From: Tissierellia bacterium
GTDB lineage: Bacteria > Bacillota > Clostridia > Tissierellales > Tepidimicrobiaceae
DNA: 35,918 nt
Direction of reading: 5' to 3'
Assembly: GCA_012728725.1 (NCBI GenBank)
Contig: JAAYEM010000018.1
Location: 1 to 35,918, forward strand
Part shown: positions 15,673-23,924 of the stretch, one piece after another
Numbering within the stretch: the first letter of the stretch is position 1
Layout of the letters: each line of letters starts with the position of its first letter
The notes under the pieces: model-generated
What the model was told of the DNA's origin: nothing
Database searches by the model: none
What the model saw: only the letters and a program-made list of their open reading frames with translations
Program-made: the position numbers and the translations under genes

Positions 15673-16058
15673 TCATATAATATTTAGTTTATATCTATAA
15701 CCACTTTTTGTTTCTTCACATTTTTCAAATCCAATACTTTCAAATAACTTCTGAGAAACATATTATATTATATATTTCTTTAAACTTAATTCTAGTATAT
15801 CCCAGTTATTTCCCACCTTCAATAAGTGCCTTAACCACCTTCTTGCCAATCCCCTTCCCACCATAAGGCTCAATACCGATAACAATGGGCATATCATTGC
15901 AGGAAAATGTCACATCGCCTATTGGGATATATCCATGACCATCTATCACCTCAATAAAATACAATTCATCATGTTCATTCAGACAAGAATACATCCAACC
16001 CAATCTTTCCATATCTTATGGTTCATTATCACCATCTATCAGCATCAATGTTTTTCAT
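15673..16058 (-). pseudogene. GNAT acetyltransferase pseudogene (two nonsense changes, two frameshifts)
   Basis: Joined by eye, the pieces form one GNAT protein: MKNIDADRW (from ATG 16058), then after a frameshift DNEP-stop-DMERLGWMYSC, then GHGYIPIGDVTFS, PIVIGIEPYGGKGIGKKVV (acetyl-CoA loop), ALIEGGK-stop-LGYTRIKFKEIYN, and after a second frameshift SQKLFESIGFEKCEE to a TGA at 15673. Both stops are TAA where relatives normally have Glu. The piece 15806-16012 is open with an ATG, but would be only 68 residues and lacks a ribosome site. With two frameshifts it cannot make the full enzyme, so I call it a relatively recent pseudogene. Confidence 0.8.
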
Positions 16059-16135
16059 ACTGGTAGCATTGAAGAGCAAAATGGTAATAATCAAATTATG
16101 TAAAATGTGCCTTAAGGGCTGTTTTTAGACTAAAT

Positions 16136-16642
16136 TCATTTGCCAAATTCCATTGCTAACCTATCTAGTGCTTCATCACATAGTCTATATACTGTCCATT
16201 CATCCATCGGTATTGCACCCATTTGTTTATAAAATTCAATTGCTGACTCATTCCAGTCCAAGCACCACCATTCTAATCTTCCACACTTTCTTTCTACACA
16301 CAATTTAGCTAGAAAAGAAAGCATAGTTTTCCCTATACCCCTTCCTCTCACTTCAGGTTTAACATATAAGTCTTCCAGGTAGATACCCGGTCTTCCTAAA
16401 AAAGTAGAAAAGTTGTGAAAGAATAATGCAAAAGCTACTGGTTTATTTTTATATTCACCAATAATAACCTCAGCCATTTTTCTTTCAAACAATGATTCCT
16501 TTAAAATTTCCTCTGTTGCTACAACTTCATTTAGCATTTTTTCATAATTGGCCAGTTCCCTAATAAATTCTAAAATTAATGGAACATCCTTTTCCTCTGC
16601 AAATCTTAACTTAAAATCATCTATATTAGTATCTATTAACAT
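16136..16642 (-). CDS. GNAT N-acetyltransferase (spermidine/diamine acetyltransferase-like)
   Basis: A 168-residue GNAT enzyme whose layout fits the SSAT-like branch: LRFAEEKDVPLILEFIRELANYE at the start, then FFHNFSTFLGRPGIYLEDLYV, the acetyl-CoA loop RGRGIGKTML (about 106-115) and LEWWCLDWNESAIEFYKQMGA. The pattern STF-x-G-x-x-G-x-Y-LEDLYV is typical of diamine/thialysine acetyltransferases, so a polyamine or small amine is a reasonable substrate guess. ATG follows GGGAGG by 8 nt. It is intact, unlike its broken neighbour. Confidence 0.85.
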   Translation of the reverse strand: MLIDTNIDDFKLRFAEEKDVPLILEFIRELANYEKMLNEVVATEEILKESLFERKMAEVIIGEYKNKPVAFALFFHNFSTFLGRPGIYLEDLYVKPEVRGRGIGKTMLSFLAKLCVERKCGRLEWWCLDWNESAIEFYKQMGAIPMDEWTVYRLCDEALDRLAMEFGK

Positions 16643-16741
16643 TTATTTACCTCCCACCAGATAAGTAAATTAAGAAACATAATTCTATTGATCTAGATTT
16701 AAAAAATATGTATTAACTACATAACTATTATACTTATATAT

Positions 16742-16831
16742 TTATGATTTTTCATTCAGTTTTCTTTTTATAATGTCTATAATGGCTTTAATTGCAAAAC
16801 CTGTTACTACTCCTAATATAAAAAAACTCAT
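16742..16831 (-). CDS. 29-residue single-pass membrane microprotein
   Basis: A short frame from ATG 16831 to TAA 16742 preceded by AAGGGGGG 5 nt upstream, a very strong ribosome site. The product begins MSFFILGVVTGFAIKAIIDI and ends KRKLNEKS: one hydrophobic helix followed by a basic, soluble tail, the form of many Clostridia small membrane proteins. The codons continue cleanly with no competing frame. It lies about 75 bp past the VanZ gene on the same strand. No family known to me. Confidence 0.55.
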   Translation of the reverse strand: MSFFILGVVTGFAIKAIIDIIKRKLNEKS

Positions 16832-16904
16832 ATATACCCCCCTTAAAAGGATATTTTATTTCCCATTTACCTACTTATAAGCAATTATTATACACCCCCC
16901 TTAG

Positions 16905-17372
16905 CTATACTCCTCTTTTTTTTATAAATATCAGATAAAATATAAAACCAAAAATAGCACCAATTGCATTTAATAATATATCATCCACATCAAATGATCC
17001 TAAAACTGTTATTAACTGTATAGATTCAATAATTAATGAAATAGCTGTTGCTATAATAATTGTAAAAGCAATATTTTTAACCCTATTAGTTATAATAGGC
17101 AGAAAGAAACCCATAGGCATAAAAGCTATAATATTGTACATTGCAACTTTTAAATTATAGCTATTGAATGTCATTAGATCTGGGATAATGGTTCTAAAGG
17201 GAAGAAAGTTTGCCGATCTAAAATTTCTATATACTAGATCCAAATTCCAAGAGGCCAGTATTTCCCTGATCATGGGTCTTGGATACTTGAATACAATAAC
17301 TTTTAATAGGATAATACAATAGGTTACGAAAGTCAAAATAACTGCCACTCTAATCCTATCTTTATTATTCAT
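16905..17372 (-). CDS. VanZ family membrane protein
   Basis: A 155-residue membrane protein of the VanZ-like family, named after a teicoplanin resistance accessory protein but broadly spread with unknown function. Signature parts are YNIIAFMPMGFFLPII and ESIQLITVLGSFDVDDILLNAIGAIFG, with four hydrophobic segments. ATG 17372 is chosen because AAAGGAG stands 8 nt upstream; the frame is open for seven more codons. No glycopeptide-resistance genes are near, so a resistance role is not implied. Confidence 0.88.
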   Translation of the reverse strand: MNNKDRIRVAVILTFVTYCIILLKVIVFKYPRPMIREILASWNLDLVYRNFRSANFLPFRTIIPDLMTFNSYNLKVAMYNIIAFMPMGFFLPIITNRVKNIAFTIIIATAISLIIESIQLITVLGSFDVDDILLNAIGAIFGFIFYLIFIKKRGV

Positions 17373-17501
17373 CTTATCAACTCCTTTAATCATGCCACCT
17401 ACACAAAATTTTTATTAAATAAGAATTATAATAGAATACCTAAACTACACATCTTTTTTTATCCATTATGGCTATATTATTCTAATACTTAATATATAAA
17501 C

Positions 17502-17510
17502 ATTATACCA
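17502..17510 (-). promoter_or_regulatory. extended -10 promoter of the vanZ-like gene
   Basis: On the minus strand TGG-TATAAT (TATAAT at 17502-17507 with TGN just upstream) gives an extended -10; the -35 is poor (TTGTTT at 15 nt). It lies about 130 nt upstream of the VanZ ATG and just after the noc terminator. Confidence 0.4.
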
Positions 17511-17546
17511 CCCATTACCGACAAACAATATCCCCTACAATAAAAA

Positions 17547-17578
17547 AACCAAAATGTTTCACGTGAAACATTTTGGTT
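17547..17578 (-). promoter_or_regulatory. parS site 3, which is also the stem of the noc terminator
   Basis: Perfect parS at 17555-17570 lies in a 32-bp perfect palindrome (arms AACCAAAA / TTTTGGTT). Read on the minus strand the palindrome is followed at once by TTTTTTTA, 6 nt past the noc stop, the standard form of an intrinsic terminator. One sequence thus appears to serve as centromere site and transcription end. Confidence 0.9.
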
Positions 17579-17583
17579 CCATC

Positions 17584-18378
17584 CTATTTTTTAGGTATTT
17601 GTATTACTACTTCCACATATTCTCCCTTATCCTTTTCAGTATACTTTGCATCTATTCCACTATTTTTTATAGCCTTAAAAGCTTTTTTTATGGTATTCAA
17701 ATATATACGGGTGCTTATAAATCCCCTAATATTTGGTTTTTCTTCCTCCCTATCCTTTTTAATTATACTATCTAATATCTCATTTACTAAGGATTCAGTC
17801 TTACTAACATTTAAATCCTGCTTAATGATTTTCTGCAATACTTTCCTTTTTAGATCATCATCTGGTAATTTTAATAGGGCTCGTCCATGCCTTTCCGTTA
17901 AATTATGCTCCAGTAATGCTTTTTTAATATCCTCTGGCAGCTTTAATATTCTCAATTTATTTGCTATAGTAGACTGGCTCTTTCCAATTTTCTCTGCCAA
18001 TTGCTGCTGTGTAAATCCATGATCAACTATTAAATTATAATATCCTTCCGCCTCTTCAATAAAGTTTAAATCTTCCCTCTGTAAGTTTTCTATCAAAGCA
18101 ACCAATGCAGAATCCCTATCTTTATATTCAACTATAATAGCAGGTATTTCCTTAAGATCGGCTAATTCTGATGCCCTAAGTCGTCTTTCCCCGGCAATAA
18201 GTTCATAGCTCTCATCATGTAATTTCCTAACACTAATAGGTTGTATCAATCCAAAGGATTTTATGGATTGGCTTAATTCCTCCAAGGATTTCTTGTTGAA
18301 TTCTTTACGTGGCTGATACGGATTGGGCTTTATGGAATCTATGGGTATATACTTCACTTCCGGCTGTACGGTTTTCAT
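17584..18378 (-). CDS. noc: ParB paralogue of the Noc (nucleoid occlusion) type
   Basis: A 264-residue ParB-family CTPase. The CTP box is GERRLRA (about 66-72), the recognition region GKSQSTIANKLRILKL and TERHGRALL. Gln and Lys here, and Arg in TERH, are the Noc-type specificity residues, unlike the Arg/Thr/Gly of parB in this window. In Bacillus, Noc binds NBS sites and a short N-terminal amphipathic helix tethers it to the membrane to block division over DNA. That helix is missing: the protein opens directly with VKYIPIDSIKPNPYQPRKEF, and a TGA upstream rules out an extension. ATG follows GAGGGGAG closely. Position next to rsmG supports the noc name, with the reservation above. Confidence 0.85.
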   Translation of the reverse strand: MKTVQPEVKYIPIDSIKPNPYQPRKEFNKKSLEELSQSIKSFGLIQPISVRKLHDESYELIAGERRLRASELADLKEIPAIIVEYKDRDSALVALIENLQREDLNFIEEAEGYYNLIVDHGFTQQQLAEKIGKSQSTIANKLRILKLPEDIKKALLEHNLTERHGRALLKLPDDDLKRKVLQKIIKQDLNVSKTESLVNEILDSIIKKDREEEKPNIRGFISTRIYLNTIKKAFKAIKNSGIDAKYTEKDKGEYVEVVIQIPKK

Positions 18379-18488
18379 AATACTCCCCTCTTCCCAATAA
18401 CATTTTCACTATCCTATAGATATATTCTATCTAATTAATTTATTTCCTTCTTAATTTCCCATACTTTTCTTCGTCAAATTCCCCTTAA

Positions 18489-19205
18489 TTATAAGGGTTT
18501 TTTCTTAGGTTTTCCCCCTCCTCTAGGGTACTTTGTCGGAGTTCTTTTTATTTTTTCGATAATTATCAAACTATGGGTAATATCACTTAAAGGTAGTTTA
18601 ATAAACTTCTTATCCTTTACCCTTCCCCCAAGGATCTTTATAGCCTCTTTAGCTTCCAACAGTTCTTCATCAATATCTGACCCTTTCATGGCAATAAAAT
18701 AGCTCCCTACCTTAACAAAAGGAAGGGAATATTCAGACAAAGTATTTAAAGAGGCTACAGCCCTTGAAATGGCAATATCATATTTTTCCCTGTGAATTTC
18801 TTCCCTACCTAACTCCTCAGCTCTGCCATGTATAGTTTGAGTACCTTTTAAGTCTAACTTGTCTATTACTTCATCTAAAAATTTAATCCTCTTGTTTAAG
18901 CTATCTAATAATACTAATTCCATATCTTCATTTAAAATCTTTAAAGGAATGCCAGGAAAACCTCCACCTGTGCCTATATCGATTACCCTAATCCCATCTT
19001 CCAATAGGTTAGTGGTCATAGGGGTAATGGAATCTATAAAATGTTTTATATCTACCTCTACCTCATCAGTTATTGAAGTGATATTTATCTTTTTATTCCA
19101 CTCCAATAAGAGCTCCTTATATAGGATAAATTTTTCTATTTGCCACTGGCTTAATTCTATACCTAATTTCTTTGCCCCTTCAATTAATGTATTTACATTA
19201 ACCAT
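18489..19205 (-). CDS. rsmG: 16S rRNA (guanine527-N7)-methyltransferase RsmG
   Basis: A 238-residue class I methyltransferase that places m7G at G527 (E. coli numbering) of 16S rRNA using S-adenosylmethionine. The SAM motif VIDIGTGGGFPGIPL lies at about 71-85, preceded by KKINITSITDEVEVDIKHFIDS, the RsmG N-terminal signature, and followed by ISRAVASL. The basic tail TPKKYPRGGGKPKKKPL-like end is typical. ATG follows the mnmG stop after one base, with GGGG-type sequence in the mnmG end, so it is coupled. It closes the rpmH-to-rsmG operon; a weak hairpin (CCCTT/AAGGG) overlaps its stop. Confidence 0.97.
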   Translation of the reverse strand: MVNVNTLIEGAKKLGIELSQWQIEKFILYKELLLEWNKKINITSITDEVEVDIKHFIDSITPMTTNLLEDGIRVIDIGTGGGFPGIPLKILNEDMELVLLDSLNKRIKFLDEVIDKLDLKGTQTIHGRAEELGREEIHREKYDIAISRAVASLNTLSEYSLPFVKVGSYFIAMKGSDIDEELLEAKEAIKILGGRVKDKKFIKLPLSDITHSLIIIEKIKRTPTKYPRGGGKPKKKPL

Positions 19206-19206
19206 C

Positions 19207-21111
19207 TTATTCCCCTTTCATCTCTCTTCGCTTCTGCTCCAAATATATCAATAATACATTTATATCAGCAGGAGATACTCCTGAAATCCTTGAAGCTTGA
19301 CCTACAGAGTCAGGTTTAATTTGGCTTAACTTTTGTTTTGCTTCATTGCTTAAACCCTTTATTTTATAATAATCTATATCCTCGGGCAACTTTTTATTCT
19401 CTAGCTTTTTAAACTGTTCTATTTGGGCCATCTGCTTCTTTATATAACCTTCATACTTTATTTGAGTTTCAACTTGCAGCCTTATTTCCCTAGGTAGTTC
19501 TGGCCTATCCGGATCTAATTTAGCCAAGGATTCATAGGTAATCTCTGGCCTCTTTATCAGATCGTATAAGCTTAATGCTTTTTTAATAGGTGTACTTCCC
19601 AAGCCTTCTATAAATTTATTTATATCTTCTGTAGGGGTAACCATTGTATTTTTTAATCTTTTTAGTTCAGCTTCTATCTGTTTTTCCTTCTCAATAGTCT
19701 TTCTATATCTTTCCTCTGTTACCAGACCTATTTCATAACCCTTCTTAGACAACCTCAAATCAGCATTATCCTGTCTCAAGGTCAATCTATATTCAGCCCT
19801 GGAAGTCATCATCCTATAAGGTTCATTTGTTCCCTTGGTAACAAGATCATCTATTAGAACCCCAATATATGCCTCTGACCTATCTAGTATAAAGGGTTCT
19901 TTCCCTTTAATTTTCAAGGCTGCATTAATTCCAGCCATTAAACCCTGGGCAGCAGCTTCCTCATAGCCGGAGGAACCATTTATTTGACCTGCAAAATAAA
20001 GATTTTCTATCTCCATATGCTCTAAAGTCCTTTTTAGTATGGTAGGATCTATACAATCATATTCAATTCCATAGGCAGGTCTCATAAATTGCACATTTTC
20101 CAATCCAATAATTGTTTTATACATCTCTAACTGGACTTCTACCGGTAAAGTAGAACTAGCCCCCTGTACATACATTTCCTTAGTATCCAATCCTTCTGGT
20201 TCAATAAATATTTGGTGTTTTTCCTTATCGCTAAACCTAACAACCTTATCCTCTATAGAAGGACAATACCTGGGACCTACCCCTTCTGCTTCTCCTGAAT
20301 ACATGGGAGAGCGAGAAAGGTTTGCCCTTATTATTTCGTGGGTTTCTGGGGTTGTATATGTTAAATAGCAGGGAACCTGTTCCATATCAAACTTCTTTCC
20401 CATATTCATAAATGAGAAGGGTACAATTTCCTCATCTCCAGGCTGTATTTCCATCTTTGAATAATCTAAGCTGTCCCCATGAACCCTGGCAGGGGTTCCA
20501 GTTTTAAAGCGTCTTAATTTTATCCCCAACCTTTCCAAAGATTCAGAAAGTAATATTGAAGGAGAGAAGCCTCCAGGCCCACTAGAATAGCTTACCTCTC
20601 CCATTAATATTCTTCCCCTTAAATAGGTTCCTGTGGCAAGTATTACAGCCTTACCTTTATATACAGCACCTATCCTAGTAACTACACCCTTTACTTTATT
20701 ATCCTCAACAACCAAATCCACTACTTCCCCTTGACATAAAGTCAAATTAGGCTCGCTTTCCAATACTTTCTTCATCTCAATATGATATTTTTTCTTGTCA
20801 GCTTGAACCCTTAAGGAATGAACAGCAGGTCCCTTAGAAGTATTAAGCATCCTGCTCTGAATAAAGGATCTATCTATATTTAATGCCATTTCCCCACCTA
20901 AGGCATCTATTTCTCTAACCAAATGGCCTTTTCCTGTACCACCAATATTAGGATTACAGGGCATATCTGCAATGGATTCAAGGCTTATGGCTAGTAATAA
21001 AGTTTTCATCCCCATCCTACTAGAAGCCAAGGCAGCTTCACATCCTGCATGACCAGCTCCAACAACTATTACATCAAAATCACCTGCATGAAACTTTTTT
21101 ACCTCTTTCAT
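19207..21111 (-). CDS. mnmG: tRNA uridine-5-carboxymethylaminomethyl synthesis enzyme MnmG (GidA)
   Basis: A 634-residue FAD enzyme that with MnmE modifies the wobble U34 of several tRNAs, using methylene-THF and glycine or ammonium. The FAD dinucleotide fold [12 protein letters not shown] is at about 16-27; later blocks include [46 protein letters not shown] and the MnmE-binding C-terminal region ending in [17 protein letters not shown]. Length is standard. ATG follows GAGGTG by 6 nt. It sits 19 bp from mnmE, its partner, in the same operon, and should be essential for efficient decoding rather than viability. Confidence 0.98.
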   Translation of the reverse strand: MKEVKKFHAGDFDVIVVGAGHAGCEAALASSRMGMKTLLLAISLESIADMPCNPNIGGTGKGHLVREIDALGGEMALNIDRSFIQSRMLNTSKGPAVHSLRVQADKKKYHIEMKKVLESEPNLTLCQGEVVDLVVEDNKVKGVVTRIGAVYKGKAVILATGTYLRGRILMGEVSYSSGPGGFSPSILLSESLERLGIKLRRFKTGTPARVHGDSLDYSKMEIQPGDEEIVPFSFMNMGKKFDMEQVPCYLTYTTPETHEIIRANLSRSPMYSGEAEGVGPRYCPSIEDKVVRFSDKEKHQIFIEPEGLDTKEMYVQGASSTLPVEVQLEMYKTIIGLENVQFMRPAYGIEYDCIDPTILKRTLEHMEIENLYFAGQINGSSGYEEAAAQGLMAGINAALKIKGKEPFILDRSEAYIGVLIDDLVTKGTNEPYRMMTSRAEYRLTLRQDNADLRLSKKGYEIGLVTEERYRKTIEKEKQIEAELKRLKNTMVTPTEDINKFIEGLGSTPIKKALSLYDLIKRPEITYESLAKLDPDRPELPREIRLQVETQIKYEGYIKKQMAQIEQFKKLENKKLPEDIDYYKIKGLSNEAKQKLSQIKPDSVGQASRISGVSPADINVLLIYLEQKRREMKGE

Positions 21112-21130
21112 TCCTTACACCTCTTTATTA

Positions 21131-22510
21131 CTATTTACCTATACAAAATTCTGAGAATATCTTATCCAATATATCTTCAGCTACAGTATCACCAGATATT
21201 TCACCTAAGTTTTCCCAACAAGTCCTTATGTCCACTTCAATACAATCCAAAGGCATATATGCTCTAATAGCTTCTATTCCATCTTCAATATTCTTCTTTG
21301 CCTTTACCAGTTGGTTTTTATGCCTCACATTAGTTATTATGGCATCACTTTCAATCTCCACTTCTCCCATATAGAACATATTTTTAATAGCCTTCTCCAA
21401 TTCATCAATACCTATATCGGAAACAATAGAGGTAATAATTATCTCCTTATCAGGTAGAATTTCCCTAAAGTAGGATTCATCAAACTGTTTAGGCAAATCA
21501 GATTTATTCAATAAAACTATAGCCTTCCTGTTTTTAATTATTTCAATTATCTCATAATCTTCATGGCTTAAATGGTCTGAAGCATCAAACACAGCTATTA
21601 TCAAATCCGCCTTATCCACCATTTCCTTAGCCCTATCTACTCCTATTTTTTCCACCACATCATCAGTAGCCCTAATACCTGCAGTATCTACAATCTTTAA
21701 AGGAATTCCATCAATATTTACATATTCTTCAATTATGTCCCTAGTGGTTCCTGGTATATTGGTGACTATAGCCCTATTCTCTCTAAGGATAGCATTTAAT
21801 AAAGAGGATTTACCTACATTAGGCTTACCCAAAATAACAGTATTTAGACCATCCCTAAGTATCTTTCCCCTGTCAGCAGTACTCAATAATTTTTCAATTT
21901 CTTTATCTACTGATACAGCCATTTCCTCCAACCTATCATAGGTAATCTCCTCTATGTCTTCATCTGGAAAATCAATGGAGACTTCAATATGTGCAATCAT
22001 CTCCAAGAGCATATCCCTAATTTTTTTAATCTTTACTGATAATCCACCCTCCAATTGATTTAAAGAAACCTGGTAGGATTTATCCGTTTTAGCCCTAATC
22101 AAATCTATAACAGCTTGCGACTGGGCCAGATCCAATCTTCCATTTAAAAAAGCCCTCTTGGTAAATTCCCCAGGTTCAGCTAATCTCGCCCCATTGTCCA
22201 GGATTAATTCCAGTATCTTTTTAACAGATATTATACCCCCATGACAATATATTTCAACCATATTCTCCCTAGTATAGGTATAGGGCTCCTTCATAAAAGC
22301 AATCAAAACTTCATCTATAACCTCTTGGGTTTTTGGGTTAACTATATGGCCATAGGTCAATTTCCTATTTTCTGCTTCCTTTAAACTTTTTACTTTTTTA
22401 CCCTTAAATATTTTATTTCCAATATCTATGGCATTTTTTCCACTCATTCTAACAATTCCAATTCCAGCTTCCCCCATAGCTGTTGAAATAGCAGCAATGG
22501 TATCACTCAT
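21131..22510 (-). CDS. mnmE: tRNA modification GTPase MnmE (TrmE)
   Basis: A 459-residue GTPase partner of MnmG. The N-terminal folate-binding domain starts SDTIAAISTAMGEAGIGIVRMSG. The G domain holds GKPNVGKSSLLNAIL, the G2/G3 IPGTTRD and DTAG, and NKSD, and the protein ends in the conserved CIGK whose cysteine is a family hallmark. I start it at ATG 22510: a longer frame to 22555 would run through the jag-mnmE terminator, and its extra residues match nothing. The ribosome site is modest (GGTGAAGGA). K+-activated GTP hydrolysis and dimer rearrangement are known of the family. Confidence 0.97.
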   Translation of the reverse strand: MSDTIAAISTAMGEAGIGIVRMSGKNAIDIGNKIFKGKKVKSLKEAENRKLTYGHIVNPKTQEVIDEVLIAFMKEPYTYTRENMVEIYCHGGIISVKKILELILDNGARLAEPGEFTKRAFLNGRLDLAQSQAVIDLIRAKTDKSYQVSLNQLEGGLSVKIKKIRDMLLEMIAHIEVSIDFPDEDIEEITYDRLEEMAVSVDKEIEKLLSTADRGKILRDGLNTVILGKPNVGKSSLLNAILRENRAIVTNIPGTTRDIIEEYVNIDGIPLKIVDTAGIRATDDVVEKIGVDRAKEMVDKADLIIAVFDASDHLSHEDYEIIEIIKNRKAIVLLNKSDLPKQFDESYFREILPDKEIIITSIVSDIGIDELEKAIKNMFYMGEVEIESDAIITNVRHKNQLVKAKKNIEDGIEAIRAYMPLDCIEVDIRTCWENLGEISGDTVAEDILDKIFSEFCIGK

Positions 22511-22538
22511 GTCCTTCACCGACCCTTTCTTCACAAAA

Positions 22539-22563
22539 GAAACCCAGTATAGCACTGGGTTTC
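22539..22563 (-). terminator. terminator/attenuator between jag and mnmE
   Basis: A perfect 10-bp stem (GAAACCCAGT / ACTGGGTTTC) with a 5-nt loop lies 6 nt past the jag stop, followed on the minus strand by TTTTG. It divides the long operon; since no strong promoter is seen before mnmE, it probably lets some transcription through. Confidence 0.7.
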
Positions 22564-22568
22564 TAATC

Positions 22569-23195
22569 TTACTTAGCTTGTATAACTACTCTCCTATAGG
22601 GTTCTTCTCCCTCACTATAAGTAGTTACACCACTTACATTTTGTAAAGCTGAATGGATAATCCTTCTTTCATATGGGTTCATTGGCTCTAATTTTATGGG
22701 TTTTTTGCTATACTTAGATTTTTCAGCCATTTTATTTGCCAATCTAATTAGAGTTGTTTCCCTTTTCTTTCTATATCCTTTAACGTCAACCAATACTTTA
22801 ATATAATCGTCCCTATTTTTATTTACCGACAAGCTTAATAAATACTGGATAGCATCTAAAGTATTCCCTCTTTTGCCAATAATGATACCCATATCAGAAG
22901 ATGAAATATTTACTATATCTACATTTAAGCAGGAATTTTCTCTTCTTACTATTGCATTTCCTCTAATATTCATATGGAAAAGTAAATTATTTATAAAATT
23001 TTCTGCTATTTCTATGGGATCATTTATCACCGTTACCCTAACTGCTGCATCCTTTGTACCTATTAGGCCAAATAATCCTCTACTAGGCTCCTCAAGAACT
23101 TCTACTTCAACATCCTTTCTACTCACACCCAATTCTTCTAAAGCACTCTCAATAGCCTCCTCAACAGTTTTTGACATCTTAACCACTGACCTCAT
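22569..23195 (-). CDS. jag: RNA-binding protein KhpB/Jag (SpoIIIJ-associated)
   Basis: A 208-residue protein with three parts: a Jag-N domain (VEEAIESALEELGVSRKDVEVEVLEEPSRGLFG), a KH domain with the GXXG loop IIIGKRGNTLDAIQYLLS, and a C-terminal R3H domain (LEPMNPYERRIIHSALQN). It binds RNA with KhpA and in cocci influences division and elongation. ATG 23195 is chosen since AAGGAGGAG lies upstream in the end of yidC and family members carry a similar short leader; ATG 23177 (MSKTVEEA) is possible. It starts one base after the yidC stop. Confidence 0.95.
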   Translation of the reverse strand: MRSVVKMSKTVEEAIESALEELGVSRKDVEVEVLEEPSRGLFGLIGTKDAAVRVTVINDPIEIAENFINNLLFHMNIRGNAIVRRENSCLNVDIVNISSSDMGIIIGKRGNTLDAIQYLLSLSVNKNRDDYIKVLVDVKGYRKKRETTLIRLANKMAEKSKYSKKPIKLEPMNPYERRIIHSALQNVSGVTTYSEGEEPYRRVVIQAK

Positions 23196-23196
23196 T

Positions 23197-23910
23197 CTAT
23201 CTTGTCTCCTCCTTAACTATACCCAAAGACCTATTAATAATCAATTGTTGAACTATTTGGAATAGATTGCTCACAACCCAATATAATGCCAATCCTGCAG
23301 CAAATGATCTGGCAGATATAAATATGAGAAATGGAACGAATAAATTCATCATATTCTGAGTAGATTGAACCTGAGGATCAGCCTTAACGTTACCAGTCAT
23401 AAGTTTGCTTTGTAGATAAGTAGTTAATGCAGCTATAAGAGGTAATCCCCACATATAAGGATCTGGTAGCTCTAAATTAGGAATCCACAAAAAGGATTTA
23501 TTAATGGTTTCATACAGGTTTGGGTCTCCAAATACAAATCTTACTGGATCTCTCAATACATTAAAAAAAGCAATAATAATTGGTAATTGAATAAGCAAGG
23601 GTAGACATCCAGATGCTGGGTTATACTTGTTTTCCCTATAAACTTCTGCCATCTTCATCTGCTGGGTCCGTGGGTCATTTTTATATTTTTTTTGAATTTC
23701 TTGAATCTTCGGTTGTATCTCAGCCATCTTCTTAGTAGATCTGGATTGATAAATACTTAAAGGTAGAAGAATAAGTCTAAATATTATAGTAGTTAGTATT
23801 ATGGCAATGGCATAGTGGGATATGCTTCCAATCTCTCCAGTAGTGCTAGAAACGAAATCGTAAACAAGTTTTAATAATCCTCCTAATAAATTACCGAAAA
23901 AAGCTGTCAT
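23197..23910 (-). CDS. yidC: membrane protein insertase YidC (OxaA/SpoIIIJ type)
   Basis: A 237-residue inner-membrane insertase of the 60KD_IMP family, which inserts proteins with or after SecYEG. The Gram-positive form begins without the large external domain. The core shows IFRLILLPLSIYQSRSTKKM, with the conserved arginine of the hydrophilic groove in the first core helix, the cytoplasmic helical hairpin EIQKKYKNDPRTQQMKMAEVYRE, then PASGCLPLLIQLPIIIAFF and ALYWVVSNLFQIVQQ. No lipoprotein cysteine is seen at its N-terminus, unlike Bacillus SpoIIIJ. ATG follows GGGGG by 8 nt. The yidD-yidC-jag order is conserved. Confidence 0.96.
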   Translation of the reverse strand: MTAFFGNLLGGLLKLVYDFVSSTTGEIGSISHYAIAIILTTIIFRLILLPLSIYQSRSTKKMAEIQPKIQEIQKKYKNDPRTQQMKMAEVYRENKYNPASGCLPLLIQLPIIIAFFNVLRDPVRFVFGDPNLYETINKSFLWIPNLELPDPYMWGLPLIAALTTYLQSKLMTGNVKADPQVQSTQNMMNLFVPFLIFISARSFAAGLALYWVVSNLFQIVQQLIINRSLGIVKEETR

Positions 23911-23924
23911 TAATTAACCCCCAA

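Noticed and set aside
15673-16058. TAA readthrough (two TAA in place of Glu) as a recoding system
   Set aside because: Two frameshifts in the same gene and normal TAA use elsewhere in the window mean simple gene decay.
22511-22555. N-terminal extension of MnmE
   Set aside because: The extra 15 codons are encoded by the terminator between jag and mnmE and match nothing in MnmE.
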